DNA of 64,000 nt from contig MNCI01008068.1 of NCBI GenBank assembly GCA_015680685.1, positions 278,804 to 342,803 on the forward strand, read 5' to 3'. The notes beneath the pieces are model-generated. The model saw only the letters and a list, made by a program, of their open reading frames with translations. It had not been told where the DNA came from and made no database searches. Position 1 is the first letter of the stretch, and every line of letters starts with the position of its first letter. The translations under genes were made by a program, and so were the position numbers. The stretch is from Gnetum montanum (taxonomy: Eukaryota; Streptophyta; Gnetopsida; Gnetales; Gnetaceae). Of the stretch, positions 34,360 through 44,503 are shown one piece after another.

Positions 34360-35146
34360 TGATGAGTCGCCATTTAGTCAACCGTAATATCGTGTACGCG
34401 ATATCGTAGCCTTTCTCCTCATCTATAAATAAGAGGTAGACAGTTCCAATAGGAAGTTTTTAGAGTTAGTTTTGATTTTAGTTTTTATCTTTCCTCTCAA
34501 CCCTTTTCCTCCTAGTGTATGCCCGCAGTGTGTTGATTGTAATTGTACAACATCTTTATTAGAGTGTGACGTACTTGGATACGCACATGACCGAAAATAA
34601 AGATCAAGATTACTTCATCATTACAACACTCACTTAGCTTAATTATTTATTTAATTGTTATTTACTACTTTCTTAGTTAATCTCTTCTCATCCTAAACTC
34701 CTGTTAAACGCGGAATGAGTACGACTTGATTACGAGAATTTGAGTGTGACTACTTGGTAACCCAGTAGTGTACCTAGGATCTGTGCTTGGTAATCTCAGT
34801 GGTAGTCATGCACAAAGTCCAATATGTGTACGTATGATTGAGGAACAGATGCTCATCGTACTTAGGCTAGCTTAGATTCTCTCTCACCCTCTCTCTCTTA
34901 GTTTAGTTAATATTATTTTCCATCATCCTCAGGAGTAGCATTAGCATAGGAACACATCATACACCTCATTCTGGACTAAACCATACATTGCAAAGTTAAC
35001 ACTAGTCCAGATGAGAAGACAGCGAACTGTGACCTAATGATAACTATCTTGATACCACAACTAGTCTGTCTACAGAGTTCAACCGAATCGTGCATGAAAT
35101 GCTCGTATTCGTATGGTTAAGTGTAGGGGTACCTTGCCACTCATCA
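34360..35146 (+). repeat. 3' LTR of gag+aORF element
   Basis: Starts tgatgagtcgccattt and ends ccactcatca, close to the left LTR over its length. Its U3 has one more GATATC unit (34,386-34,408) than the left LTR, which accounts for the 15-bp length difference. Confidence 0.93.
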
Positions 35147-35151
35147 GGGGC

Positions 35152-36655
35152 CTACATAGACCAAGCAAGACTAGTGTAGCCACTATAAGGGTCTATGTGA
35201 CCCTCACAAGGTTATCATGGCCTACACAAAGAGGTAGTGCTACACACGATTTTTGTGCCTTTTGGTATCAGAGGATGCCTATAATTTGTGGTGTCATCAG
35301 TGCCTACAAGTGCCAAGGGTGCCTATAATCTATGGCACTATCGGTGCTTGTGGAGCACTAGGGATGCCTGTAATCCATGGTGTTGTGAAGCACCAAGGGT
35401 GCTTGTAATTCACGATACCATCGATGTTTGAGGATATCATTGGGGCCAAAAATCATAGTGGATTATTTAGCAACAATGAAGATGATGGTAGTGGCATTGG
35501 CATAGTTAATGGTGGCAATGATGGCAAAGCAAGACATGATGCTCCACAGCTATGTCAAGATGGTAGCTATTATAGCGCAATGGCTATGGTGATAAGCCTT
35601 GGAGGTGGGCAACGATGATGGCCTCCAAATGACGTCTACACTGCCCTTACAAGGTTAGCATGGTCCTACACAAGGTTGCATGGCTCTTGCAAGGCCCTAC
35701 ATAGGGCTACATGACTCTTGTAGGGCTTGCGCAGTCCCTGTAGGGTTAACACTACCCTTGCAAGGCTGGTGCACCCTAAATATTATATATATATATATAT
35801 ATTAGATATAATTTTTCACAAAAAAAGATTTGAAATCCAGAGGGGGCCTAGGTTTGAATCGGGAACATTTCACTCTTGTCCACCATTTTTATTTATTTAT
35901 TTATTATTTTGTTTTAAATAAAAATATAATAATTTAATTACTTAATATTATTTTAATGCATGTATAACAAGAAAATTAAAACATTAATATCTTTCAAATC
36001 GTAAGTTTGATTAAGACAAAATTTGTACCATTGGTATCGTCTCAACGAGTACTATATATTGGACATAGTCTTAAGGTTCAAAAATGAAGTTGAATTTTTA
36101 AGATTTTAAAAGATCCAAACTATCTCATTCTAGCAAAATGATATTACCAAGTTGATATATGGAAGACATGATGACTTAGAAATGACTCTAAGTTGCTTAG
36201 GATAATGAGTTTAAATAAAACAAGATCAATTTCAGGTCATGATTACTAACTTTTGGGAGAACTTAATGATGACCTTAATCAATTAATATTTATAATATTA
36301 ATATGAGTAAGAGTTACTTGGACTAGTGTATCCTTGTCTTACCAACATTTTTTTGCAATTGATGCATCTTACCAACACCTTTTGCTATTAATGAATCTTG
36401 ATGAGGCATAATCCAATCTTCATTGGTCAACGATATCCATGAAAGAATTTTCTTGGTAGGTGGAATTTACATCTTTTGTAGATGCTTGATCCATTGTTCA
36501 TAAAATCAATGGAAAGGTATCTTCTGGCTTACATCACAAACATATGATGCATATGGTGATGATCAATGGCTTTTTTTATGTTGTGGGTTCATGGTTCGTC
36601 ATCAAATTCATGTTGTAGTCAGGTCATGGTTCTAAATGACCCTTGGATCATGGTT
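35152..36655 (-). other. 5' non-coding internal region of second-level element
   Basis: The sequence next to the primer-binding site shows no gag. 35,152-35,780 is GC-richer and continuous in style with 25,570-25,714 on the other side of the nested element (gcatggc, caagg, gggctac words). 35,270-35,430 is a degenerate tandem repeat (units like aagggtgcctataatc..atggcac). A (TA)n tract sits at 35,785-35,802. 35,900-36,650 is AT-rich with nothing recognisable. Confidence 0.6.
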
Positions 36656-36670
36656 TACTCTGATACCAAT

Positions 36671-37245
36671 TATGACATCCCATTCCCAAATGTCTTAGCA
36701 AATGTCAAATGTACATAGTATTAGACATTATGTGAAGAAGATAATATACCAAATGTCAAATATACGTAACATTCAACATTATGCATAAAAAAATAACAAA
36801 TAAAGTGTAGAAAGAGAAAGAAAAGAATATTTTATTAATTTAGAATGGTGTATTTGAATCATGCTCTAAGAGTGTTCCTTAGGGTTTTCTTCCTTTAGCA
36901 TCTATCCCCTTAGAGGCAATCCAACACTACCACCATGGTTAGGCCTATAACCTGGCCAAAAGCGATGGCTAGTCCACTTCCTATTCCACTTCACCCAGCT
37001 CTTATGAGTTGTCTGTACTAGCTTTGCCACTCCATGCTTGGTACAACCTCTAAGCCCGAGTATAAATGCCTTAGGTCACATCCCCATAGATTACTTAAAG
37101 AGACATGTTTGTTATTATAATGCATCCTTTTAGGTCTCAATTACAACTACCCTTTGCAGGTCTTGTTACAATAATCATAACACTTGTTATGAAGAGACAC
37201 CATTTTCATTATGAAACAACATCATTTGGAAATGGGGATGTGATG
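36671..37245 (-). repeat. 5' LTR of second-level element
   Basis: Partner of 22,423-22,999. On the minus strand its end is followed by the primer-binding site TGGTATCAGAG. The outer end meets ATATG (37,246-37,250) and then gag of the outer element. Confidence 0.85.
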
Positions 37246-37250
37246 ATATG

Positions 37251-39250
37251 TATTTTGTTTCCTTGGTGGTCACATTCCCCATGCTTATGGTTAGTGCCAC
37301 TATTGTTGGTATTGTTCTTATGGTTGAGGATAAGCCTCACTTACATAGTATATTTTTTTGGTAGCATTGTTGAAAGTTACTTTGTAAATAAGGTAATCTT
37401 CTATGCATTTATTTCTTAATAATCTTCAAATTAAGTACATATGCCTAGGAGTCTTGCAAGTAGGCCATAATAGGACAACATCCCTTAGAATGTTCATAGT
37501 GGCATACTTTTCATCCTTCGTTGTCTTCTAAGCTAGAGTTCATTATTTCATCCACTGCAATAACATTTCCTTTATTTTTGTAGTGCTCTCGTTCATTGTC
37601 TCTTCTTTTCTTCTTTTCTTTGTCTTGGTTTAGGGCTTGTTCAGTCTTTTCCTATACTATCTTTAATGTTGTAGAAAATTTCTCATCCATAGAATCCCAC
37701 ATTTTCTCTACCTTGATTGCAATCTCATTAATTTATTTTTTAATTACTAAAGTATTCCATTGGATCATATCTTCCAAAGTTTCTTCTTCTTGTGATTCAC
37801 ATATTCTTACATCCATTTTCCTAATGGTTGGATTTCTATTCTATTCTTTAGCTAATTCTCTTTTCCTTAACTCTTTTTCTTCCTTTTCCACTTGGTTGAT
37901 GAGTCTTTGAATATGAGTTATTGTCTTGAATAACTTGCCTTGGGCATATGCCCCAAGGGTTTCTCTTGTCTTATTTCAGAGCCCATCAATGATGTGTCTG
38001 AGTTGTTCCCTTTGAGAAAATCCTTAGCATGGGAACCTACGTAATAGTGAATAATATCTATCCATTTCCACATCAAGAAATTCATGTATCCTTTGTTTCT
38101 ATCCTTGAATCTATTTTCTCAAATTAGACACTCTAGAATAAGTTTGATATTTGTCATTAAAGAGCTCCAACATGGTACTCTATCTTTGAATTGATTCTAG
38201 TTCTAAGGATTTGTATCAGCTCTCTGCTTCATTTATGAGCATTTTTGGAAATAACTTTAGTTTCTACCAATCTTTTTCAATATCCTATAAGCATAGGCAT
38301 TGTGGAAGGCTTGAAGATGGTGCTGTGGATTTGCATTATATCTAGTCACTTACATGCCTAGTAGCAATATATAATGTTTCTTTGATGCTGATCATGTTTC
38401 GAGTAGCCAATAAGGATTCTTCATAGTCGTCAGGTTCATGAGCTCTATTGTAGTAGTGACCCCTCTAATGCTCATGATGTTCTCTCTCTTCATGTTGTTC
38501 CTCTCTCTTCTTTGCTCATAATTTTCCTCTTATTCATCAAGATGCCTTCTTCAATGTACATATCTCTCATGATCCCCTTGTCTCTCCCCACCATGATCCC
38601 TCATTCTTCTTTCTCTCTTATCAGAATCTTTGAAAGAGTGTGAGGAAGGGAAAGAACTTAAAGAACGATGTTAGCTAGTTCTCCTTCTATGACTCTTTTG
38701 ATTTTTCCCTTTTTGATTTAGTGAAGGTTTTAGACCTTAAGTTCCTCAAGTATTCCTTATCTCCTTTGGGTGTTTTTGCTAGAGCTAAATGCAATTATAT
38801 CTTAATGGGATCTTTGATACGCATGATTAGTGTTAGAGATTGAGATCCATGGGTTTGATAGAATTTCTCTGTTTGGAACATAGCATCATCTCTTTACTCT
38901 AGGATAACTATTTGGGGTACATTTTTTCCCTTGTCAAGCTTATGTCTTATTTTCATGGCAGCCTCCCTTCTTACCTGAGCCTTTGTTGGTTGGTATGGCC
39001 TAGTCATGTGCTTGGTGATGTGGTACCCTTCTTGCATGTGGTTAAGGTTTGACCTCATAAGGGTTTCTTGTAGCATTAATGGTGCAAAACATTTTGGAGG
39101 TAAGACAATGTTGCCCTGTAAATCTCTCCTTCTTAATTATTCATCCTAGTGAAAGATAAATGTGAAGTCATGATAGTATGAATCAATAGGAGCATAGGAG
39201 ATTCTAGTTTGCATAGGTGTGCTCCAATCTTATTTATTATATTTCATGTC
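37251..39250 (-). pseudogene. gag relic of the outer Ty3 element
   Basis: On the minus strand it contains LELESIQR then TMLELFNDKYQTYSRVSNLRK (near 38,150), YYSLLRRF, QLRHIIDGL and LGAYAQGKLFK, matching the gag of the element at 41.2 kb piece by piece, with an Arg/Ser/Asp-rich segment near 38,460-38,640. Interrupted at 37,250 by the second-level element; the rest continues at 22,417. Many stops. Confidence 0.78.
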
Positions 39251-39487
39251 ATGACTCTTATCAAATTTAGTAGCAGGTGGTGAGCAAATAAGAGTCATGA
39301 CAATAGTGAGTTGACTTGATTTGCTCCTTAATTGTAGAATTCATATTAAATGTTTAACACCTTAATTATGTACTTCTAGAAAGAATTGGTTTAAGTGTGA
39401 AGGATGTACTTGATGATTCTTAATACAACAAACATTGAAAAAGCAACTACTTAGTGAACATTAATACATCCCTGGAAATGGTGCCAA

Positions 39488-40372
39488 TGATGAGCAGTTG
39501 GGTATTCCAACACTTCACCATATAAACCACAAGTGTATATGCATGACCTAATCATAATCCATGGATGGCTAATGTAGATTCACTAGTAGTTGAGGTTTAG
39601 TTTATGACCTTTGTCTTCTTACGTTGATTTAGTGAAGTCCAAGTTGTATGGTTTAACTCTTAGTGAGGCATAAGATATATTGATGTTGTTCGACCTTAAT
39701 TATCTTAAACACTAACATAATGGAAATTAAGATGAAGTCTAAGTCTAAGTATAATAGGAATGTAAATTGAGTCTAGCTTATAGTGATAAGTATTCACTCC
39801 TAGCTTTCCATACATGTCAAGGGCTCATGTAATCATCGTTGGAATTACCAAGTGAATCTAGTACTGAGCAAATCAAGTCAACTCACTACTGGGTTACCAA
39901 ATGATTATACGTCATGCTTGAAACCATTCATACTTATATTGCATTACTAAAGACATGGGAAAAAGTAAAGTACTTGGAAATTGTAAATGACTTAAGTAAA
40001 GTAAGCATGCTAAAAGGTAAAATTAAATTAAGTAAAAATGACCTAGGTAGAGTGCTATAATGGTAGAAAATAATATCCATCTTTATTTTTGTTCATGAAT
40101 TTGGCCTAAGAACAATGTACCCAAACAAAGATTTTGTACAACTGCTTCATACCACATTACGGGCATTCACTATATCACCAAGTCTAAATCATGGAAACAA
40201 ACTACAAGAATTTGCTTAAGTGTTGGCAAAATATTGTTCATTTGACGTGATGGTGGATTGATATTTATAGTGGAGACCAGGATCCACTACATCACATCTA
40301 CGATGATGTAAGTAGGGCTGCAATATCATAGATACGATATTAGAGTCAATGACACCACTAGTTTTATCAAGC
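39488..40372 (-). repeat. 5' LTR of the outer Ty3 element
   Basis: Begins tgatgagcagttggg next to the primer-binding site at 39,470-39,486. It contains the R-like region tctttatttttgttcatg, a TATA-like tatttatag near 40,261, then a U3 with atctacgatgatg and agatacgatatt. The outer end (near 40,365-40,372) is uncertain. Confidence 0.7.
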
Positions 40373-40429
40373 ATAAAAGAATAAAAATTAAATAAATATC
40401 CTTTATAATGATAAAAACTTTCAAGAAGT

Positions 40430-40960
40430 AGGAAGATTATAATATAAAATTCTCTAAAGTCTTCTTGCCTGCTTGTAATATCAATTCCTTTTTATATTAA
40501 AGAAGATTGGTTGCAACAAAAATATGTTTATAAAAATCAAATGCTATGGAAAGGGATTTCATATGCTTAATGGGGCTAAGAGGACTAACAATTTTTTAGC
40601 TTTAATTTCTTAAAAACTAATGGAAGATTAAATAACTTAATAAAACATGAAATCTTAGAATATTCATTAGATTGGACATCAAAATCTAGAGTTCATTTAT
40701 GAATGATCAATTCCTCATGGTTGTGTATAAATGATCCTATGTCTAGGACATGCGACATCATCAAAGCATTGTCTACTTCAACAAGTTAAAAAAATGATAA
40801 TAATACCTGACATGAATAACTTCAATATCATGCTTTTATATCACATCCTTTAATTGCAAAGCAAAAGTTCAATTATGAGATAGATAATCCAAAATTTGAA
40901 TGGACACATACCTTTTTGAGGACAGAACTATCTAAGTTAGTTAGTTGTTATAAATTATTA
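40430..40960 (-). pseudogene. LINE ORF1-like relic, second copy
   Basis: Reverse complement reads like 11,461-11,950: shared blocks are gaagtaggaagattataat, catatgcttaatgggg, taagaggactaacaatt, tggaagattaaataactt and gaatgatcaa. Coding is badly broken. Confidence 0.55.
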
Positions 40961-41038
40961 ACAAAGACTTTCTAATCATGCTTATATTTTTTTGTTAATT
41001 TAATTTACTAGAAGTAATCATATTAGTACATAACTTTT

Positions 41039-41055
41039 CATCTTTACTATAACCT
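41039..41055. repeat. 17-bp target-site duplication (left)
   Basis: CATCTTTACTATAACCT occurs here and at 49,352-49,368, flanking a LINE whose two parts are 41,056-41,214 and 48,001-49,351. Confidence 0.9.
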
Positions 41056-41214
41056 AAGCAAAACCATTACTTTGTTGACCATTCCATCCTTTCACATCAA
41101 GTTCCTCTCAAAAATAGGATAGATTTGGATCTTCTTGGTGAAGCTAGTTTTAGTGGTGAGGTTTTAGTGATGAGGGTTTCAGTGTTAATCTAAAGCAATA
41201 AGGGGTTTGACATT

Positions 41215-41992
41215 TGATGAGTGACGAGGTACCCCTACACTCAACCATATGAATACGAGCGTCTCACGTGCAATTCGGTCGAACTCCAAGGACTAATTGC
41301 TTACATGCCTTAATGGAACACTTAAGGTTAATCAATCGTTGTCTTCCCAAGCTTACTTGTATTGTCATGGTTCTATGGTTAAGTATGCTTGAGGTATATG
41401 ATTTTTATATCTTTTATCTTTTTAATGTCTTATGCTAATAGGGGAAGGTGAAGAGAACTAAGTGACTAGCTTTCATTAACTATTTACTAACTAAGTTCTA
41501 ATTGTCCTAACACCAATATCCATTCCCACTTGTCGCACACACCCTGAACCAGTGCAACGCTGCTGGGATTACCAAACGCTACTCGTTACTAGGTTACCAA
41601 GCTTTACACACATGCTTGAAGCGGTCATACTGAATGCACTTAACTAGGAGAGTCAAGGGTTGAGAGAGATTAATTAACTAGGAAAGCATTTAAATATTCA
41701 ATAGTAATTAATTCCTATTTAGATTAGTCCACATGCTGTAAGGTTTATGAGAAAGTTCGTCTTTATTACCGTACACAAATGCATGCTCAGGTACAATTTG
41801 CTTGAATAAAGATCCGTTCACTTTAAGACTCCTGTTGTGGGCACATGGAAATTATTCTAACTCTGAAATGGTAAAACTGCTATAGTTTGGCTAAGGGTCT
41901 AAGTCTAAGTGCCTAGAACAGGAAAAGCCACCTCTTATTTATAGACATTGCGACAGGCCACGATATCGCATACGCGATATCGCAGCTCATCA
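41215..41992 (-). repeat. 3' LTR with short GATATC array
   Basis: Starts tgatgagtgacgagg, ends gcagctcatca. U3 array 41,958-41,983 has two palindromes; the TATA box (minus, ctataaataag) is at about 41,933-41,944. 778 bp, against 810 bp for the partner, mostly because of the array. Confidence 0.92.
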
Positions 41993-42584
41993 TACCCCCA
42001 TGACTGAATAAAAACTTGTCCTCAAGTTCCTTACAAAATATTGGGAAGGTATGGGATTATTGACTTGAATGACACTAATGGTGAATGGGATGACATGTGA
42101 ATGGATCATCATTACAACACATGACAATATTAGTGTTCATGACAACAAGAGTGAACACTATACACATTTGACATCTAGCCTTATTTGGTAGCTAAGAGAG
42201 AAGAGAGAGAGAGGGAGAAAAGAAGAAGTCTGTTGCTACCAATGCCAAGATTGCGCCTTCCGTTGTCCATCCATAACCGTGGCATCGATCTTGTTCCTTG
42301 CATAACTGCTCTAGCACCAGTCCATTCCAAGTGTTCTCTCCGAATCCAATCCATTGGTGTATGATTACCATCTGCACACACAACACAATCTTAAATTAGC
42401 AAGGGTAAATGAATCGCAATGTAGTTAATACCTTGCCTCAGTGTACACGATCCATTGACTGAGTTGTGATATGGCTGATGCAGATTTTGGATATATAACA
42501 TTGGTGACTACTCAAGGTGTAGGGGTTAAGAGAAAATCGAAAAAATTGGACCAAGACACCCATGACTGAGAGCGAACCTTCAAA

Positions 42585-43774
42585 TTGTGCATCCTTCTTC
42601 ATCAGTTCTACCAATGCTTTGGAAATCTTGGAGAAGTTCTCAATGAATCTCCTATAATAGCCATTGTGTCCAAGGAATGACCGAATGTCTTTGACAATTT
42701 CTAGTTGACTGGTGATTCCTTGGATGATCCTTATTTTATCTGGGTCTACCTCTATTCATGAATGTGAAATCTTATGCCCAAGTACTATGCCCTCTTGGAC
42801 CATCAAGTGGCTTTTCTACCAGTTGAGCCTTAAGCTAGTTTCTACACATCACTTTAGCACTTACTCTAATCGGTCCAAGGCTTGATCAAAGCTTGTCCAT
42901 AAGTGGAGAAGTCGTCCATAAAGACTTCCACTCCTTTTCCTATCTGCTGTTGGAATATGCTTAGAACTAGGCATTAAAACGTGGCAGGAGCATTGCACAA
43001 GCCAAATGACATTTGTTTATATGCAAATGTTCCCTAAGGACTGGTGAACGTTGTCTTGGCTTGGTCTTTTGGGGTTATTCGTATTTGATTGTATCCACTA
43101 TAGCCATCCAGAAAACTATAATAGCAATGCCCTGCAATGGTGTCTAAGACTTGGTCAACGAATGGCAATGGAGGGTGATCCTTAAATGTTGCCATGTTTA
43201 GCAGCCTAAAATCTATACACACCCTCCATTTGCCTTCCTTTTTAGGCATGATCACTAGAGGGCTAACTCATTCACTATTAGCAATGGGATAGATAAATCC
43301 AGCGTTAAGAAGTTGTTCTATTTCCTCTTTAACTATTTGCTTCAATTTTGGGTTCAATTGCCTCTGTGGTTGTTTTTGCGGTTTCATGGAGGGGTCCATG
43401 TAAATCCTATGCTGGCATATCCTAGGATCTATTCCAGTTAACTTGGGGTATGATCATGCAAAGGCTTTTGACCACTTTTTTATCACTTTTAGCAGTCTTT
43501 CTTTTTGTTTGGGAACAAGTCTTGCATTGATGATCATCGGGTTTCCATTTTTGAGGGTTATATACTCCAGACCGGTGGGCAATGGTTTCAAATCTAGGGG
43601 CTCTTGTTTAAATCTAGCATGAATTTCCAACTTTGCCCAATTGATTTTTTTAGGATTAAGGCTTGGAAGTTGGCAACAGAATTGCTCCAGTGTATCTATG
43701 CTTTCAATGTAAGCACTAGTTATTCCCTCAGTTAGTTCCATGCATGTTAGTGAGTTGCTCTCTGGATCAGCCAT
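42585..43774 (-). pseudogene. Ty3 reverse transcriptase relic (Tat/Athila-like)
   Basis: Opens with the protease-RT linker (43,774-43,454: LKPLPTGLEYITLKNGNP, RLLKVIKKWSKAFA). From 43,255 it reads IMPKKEGKWRVCIDFRLL, DHPPLPFVDQVLDTIAG, YYSFLDGYSGYNQI and MSFGLCNAPATF, then the catalytic box EVFMDDFS near 42,915 (YxDD-type, here FMDD, as is usual in this lineage). It stops near 42,585, where the sequence changes to the 3' non-coding region. Stops occur between 43,255 and 43,454 and after the catalytic box. Confidence 0.88.
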
Positions 43775-43882
43775 CAGCCATTTGATGTCTTCTTATCGTG
43801 TGGCTACTACATATAGACATTTTTGTATATTAATGTCTTGTGCACACCGATTGCATGCAGGCGATGCTAAACTTTGCATAAC

Positions 43883-44266
43883 CTATGATTTCTGCATGCA
43901 ATGGCACCCTATGTCACTATATGCGATGCATGAAACTTTCTTCTTCTCGATCTTTCCAAAAGTGTTCTTCTTGGATATTTCTAGGGAAAGATCACGGATT
44001 CCTAAACGTGCATCTATAGTACTTAGCCATGCTCTTCCCATTATTATTGAGAAGTCCCCCTTATCGTTGTTGACCTGTATTACTAGGAAATCGACTGGAT
44101 ACAACCATCCACATACAGTGGTAACGATGTCCTCCACCAGTCCCAAGGGGACAGTGATGGACTGGTCGGCCAACTTTAGTTGAATGTTACTCTTCCTTAA
44201 TGGAGGTAGGTTCCAAGCTTTGTACATCTCTTGTGATATTAGGTTGACTCCAAACCCTGAGTCCAA
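43883..44266 (-). pseudogene. Ty3 aspartic protease, active site retained
   Basis: An open stretch of 127 codons: MDSGFGVNLISQEMYKAWNL begins with the Asp-Ser-Gly active site, then LADQSITVPLG, VEDIVTTVCGWLYPVDFLVI, and the flap/FSIIMGRAWLST region. It belongs to the gag-pol polyprotein and lies between gag and RT. This stretch itself has no internal stop, but the polyprotein around it is broken. Confidence 0.88.
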
Positions 44267-44503
44267 AAGAGCTTTACATGGTTCATTCCTAGCGACTAGG
44301 AGATAGATTAGAGGACTTCCAAGATCAGAGAATTTCCTGGGAAGGTGCCCTACCTTAATCTAGTTAGTAACGGCATGTGTTAACATAACCGTATGCATTA
44401 AGCTCAATGTTAGTGTTAAAGGGGGCCCTGAATCCTCATTTGATAGGGAGGTTTTTAGATGTTCAACCACTTGTGATGGTGAAGACTTGGTTGGATAGTT
44501 GGT

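Larger units (their letters stand above)
25715..35146 (+). mobile_element. Ty3-type gag + aORF element lacking pol (third nest level)
   Basis: LTRs 25,715-26,486 (772 bp) and 34,360-35,146 (787 bp), flanked by GGGGC (25,710-25,714 and 35,147-35,151). After the left LTR comes a primer-binding site (26,488-26,506, TGGCACCATTGCCAGGGAC). Before the right LTR is a polypurine tract (gtgggggta, 34,351-34,359). Internal order: gag (26,650-28,430), about 1.6 kb of non-coding DNA split by a solo LTR (28,856-30,206), a 161-N gap, then an aORF (31,391-34,180). No protease-to-integrase sequence is visible; some could lie in the gap. This fits a TR-GAG-like non-autonomous element. Confidence 0.88.
22423..37245 (-). 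mobile_element. Non-autonomous LTR retrotransposon carrying a CCR4-like relic (second nest level)
   Basis: LTRs 22,423-22,999 and 36,671-37,245 (577 and 575 bp, starting TGTGACATCC / TATGACATCC) flanked by ATATG. On the minus strand the 5' LTR is followed by a primer-binding site TGGTATCAGAG (36,656-36,666), typical of initiator-Met priming. Without the nested element at 25,715-35,146 the internal region is about 4.2 kb. I recognise no gag, protease, RT, RNase H or integrase in it. It holds GC-richer repeats (25,330-25,714, 35,152-35,780), a 5S-rRNA-like segment (25,064-25,121) and a CCR4-family relic (23,434-24,659), both on the element's own strand. The pyrimidine-rich tctactctcctt at 23,001-23,012 is a candidate polypurine tract on the minus strand. 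Confidence 0.78.
18545..40372 (-). mobile_element. Tat/Athila-like Ty3 element, outer layer of a four-level nest
   Basis: Read 5' to 3' on the minus strand: 5' LTR 40,372-39,488, primer-binding site 39,486-39,470 (TGGCACCATTTCCAGGG), gag 39,250-37,251, a 14.8-kb insertion (22,423-37,245 with ATATG duplications), the rest of gag 22,417-21,900, protease 21,890-21,484, RT 20,960-20,130, RNase H and integrase N-terminus 20,130-19,545, a foreign LTR fragment 19,541-19,031, integrase C-terminus 19,030-18,600. The gag junction is proven by alignment to the uninterrupted gag at 44,740-44,880. No matching 3' LTR was found, so the 3' end is lost. Confidence 0.8.

Noticed and set aside
12722-40372. One single giant element from the LTR at 12.7 kb to the LTR at 40.4 kb
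   Set aside because: The two LTRs differ in U3 motif and sequence and belong to different subfamilies, so the aORF/LTR at 12.7-16.5 kb is treated as a separate element.
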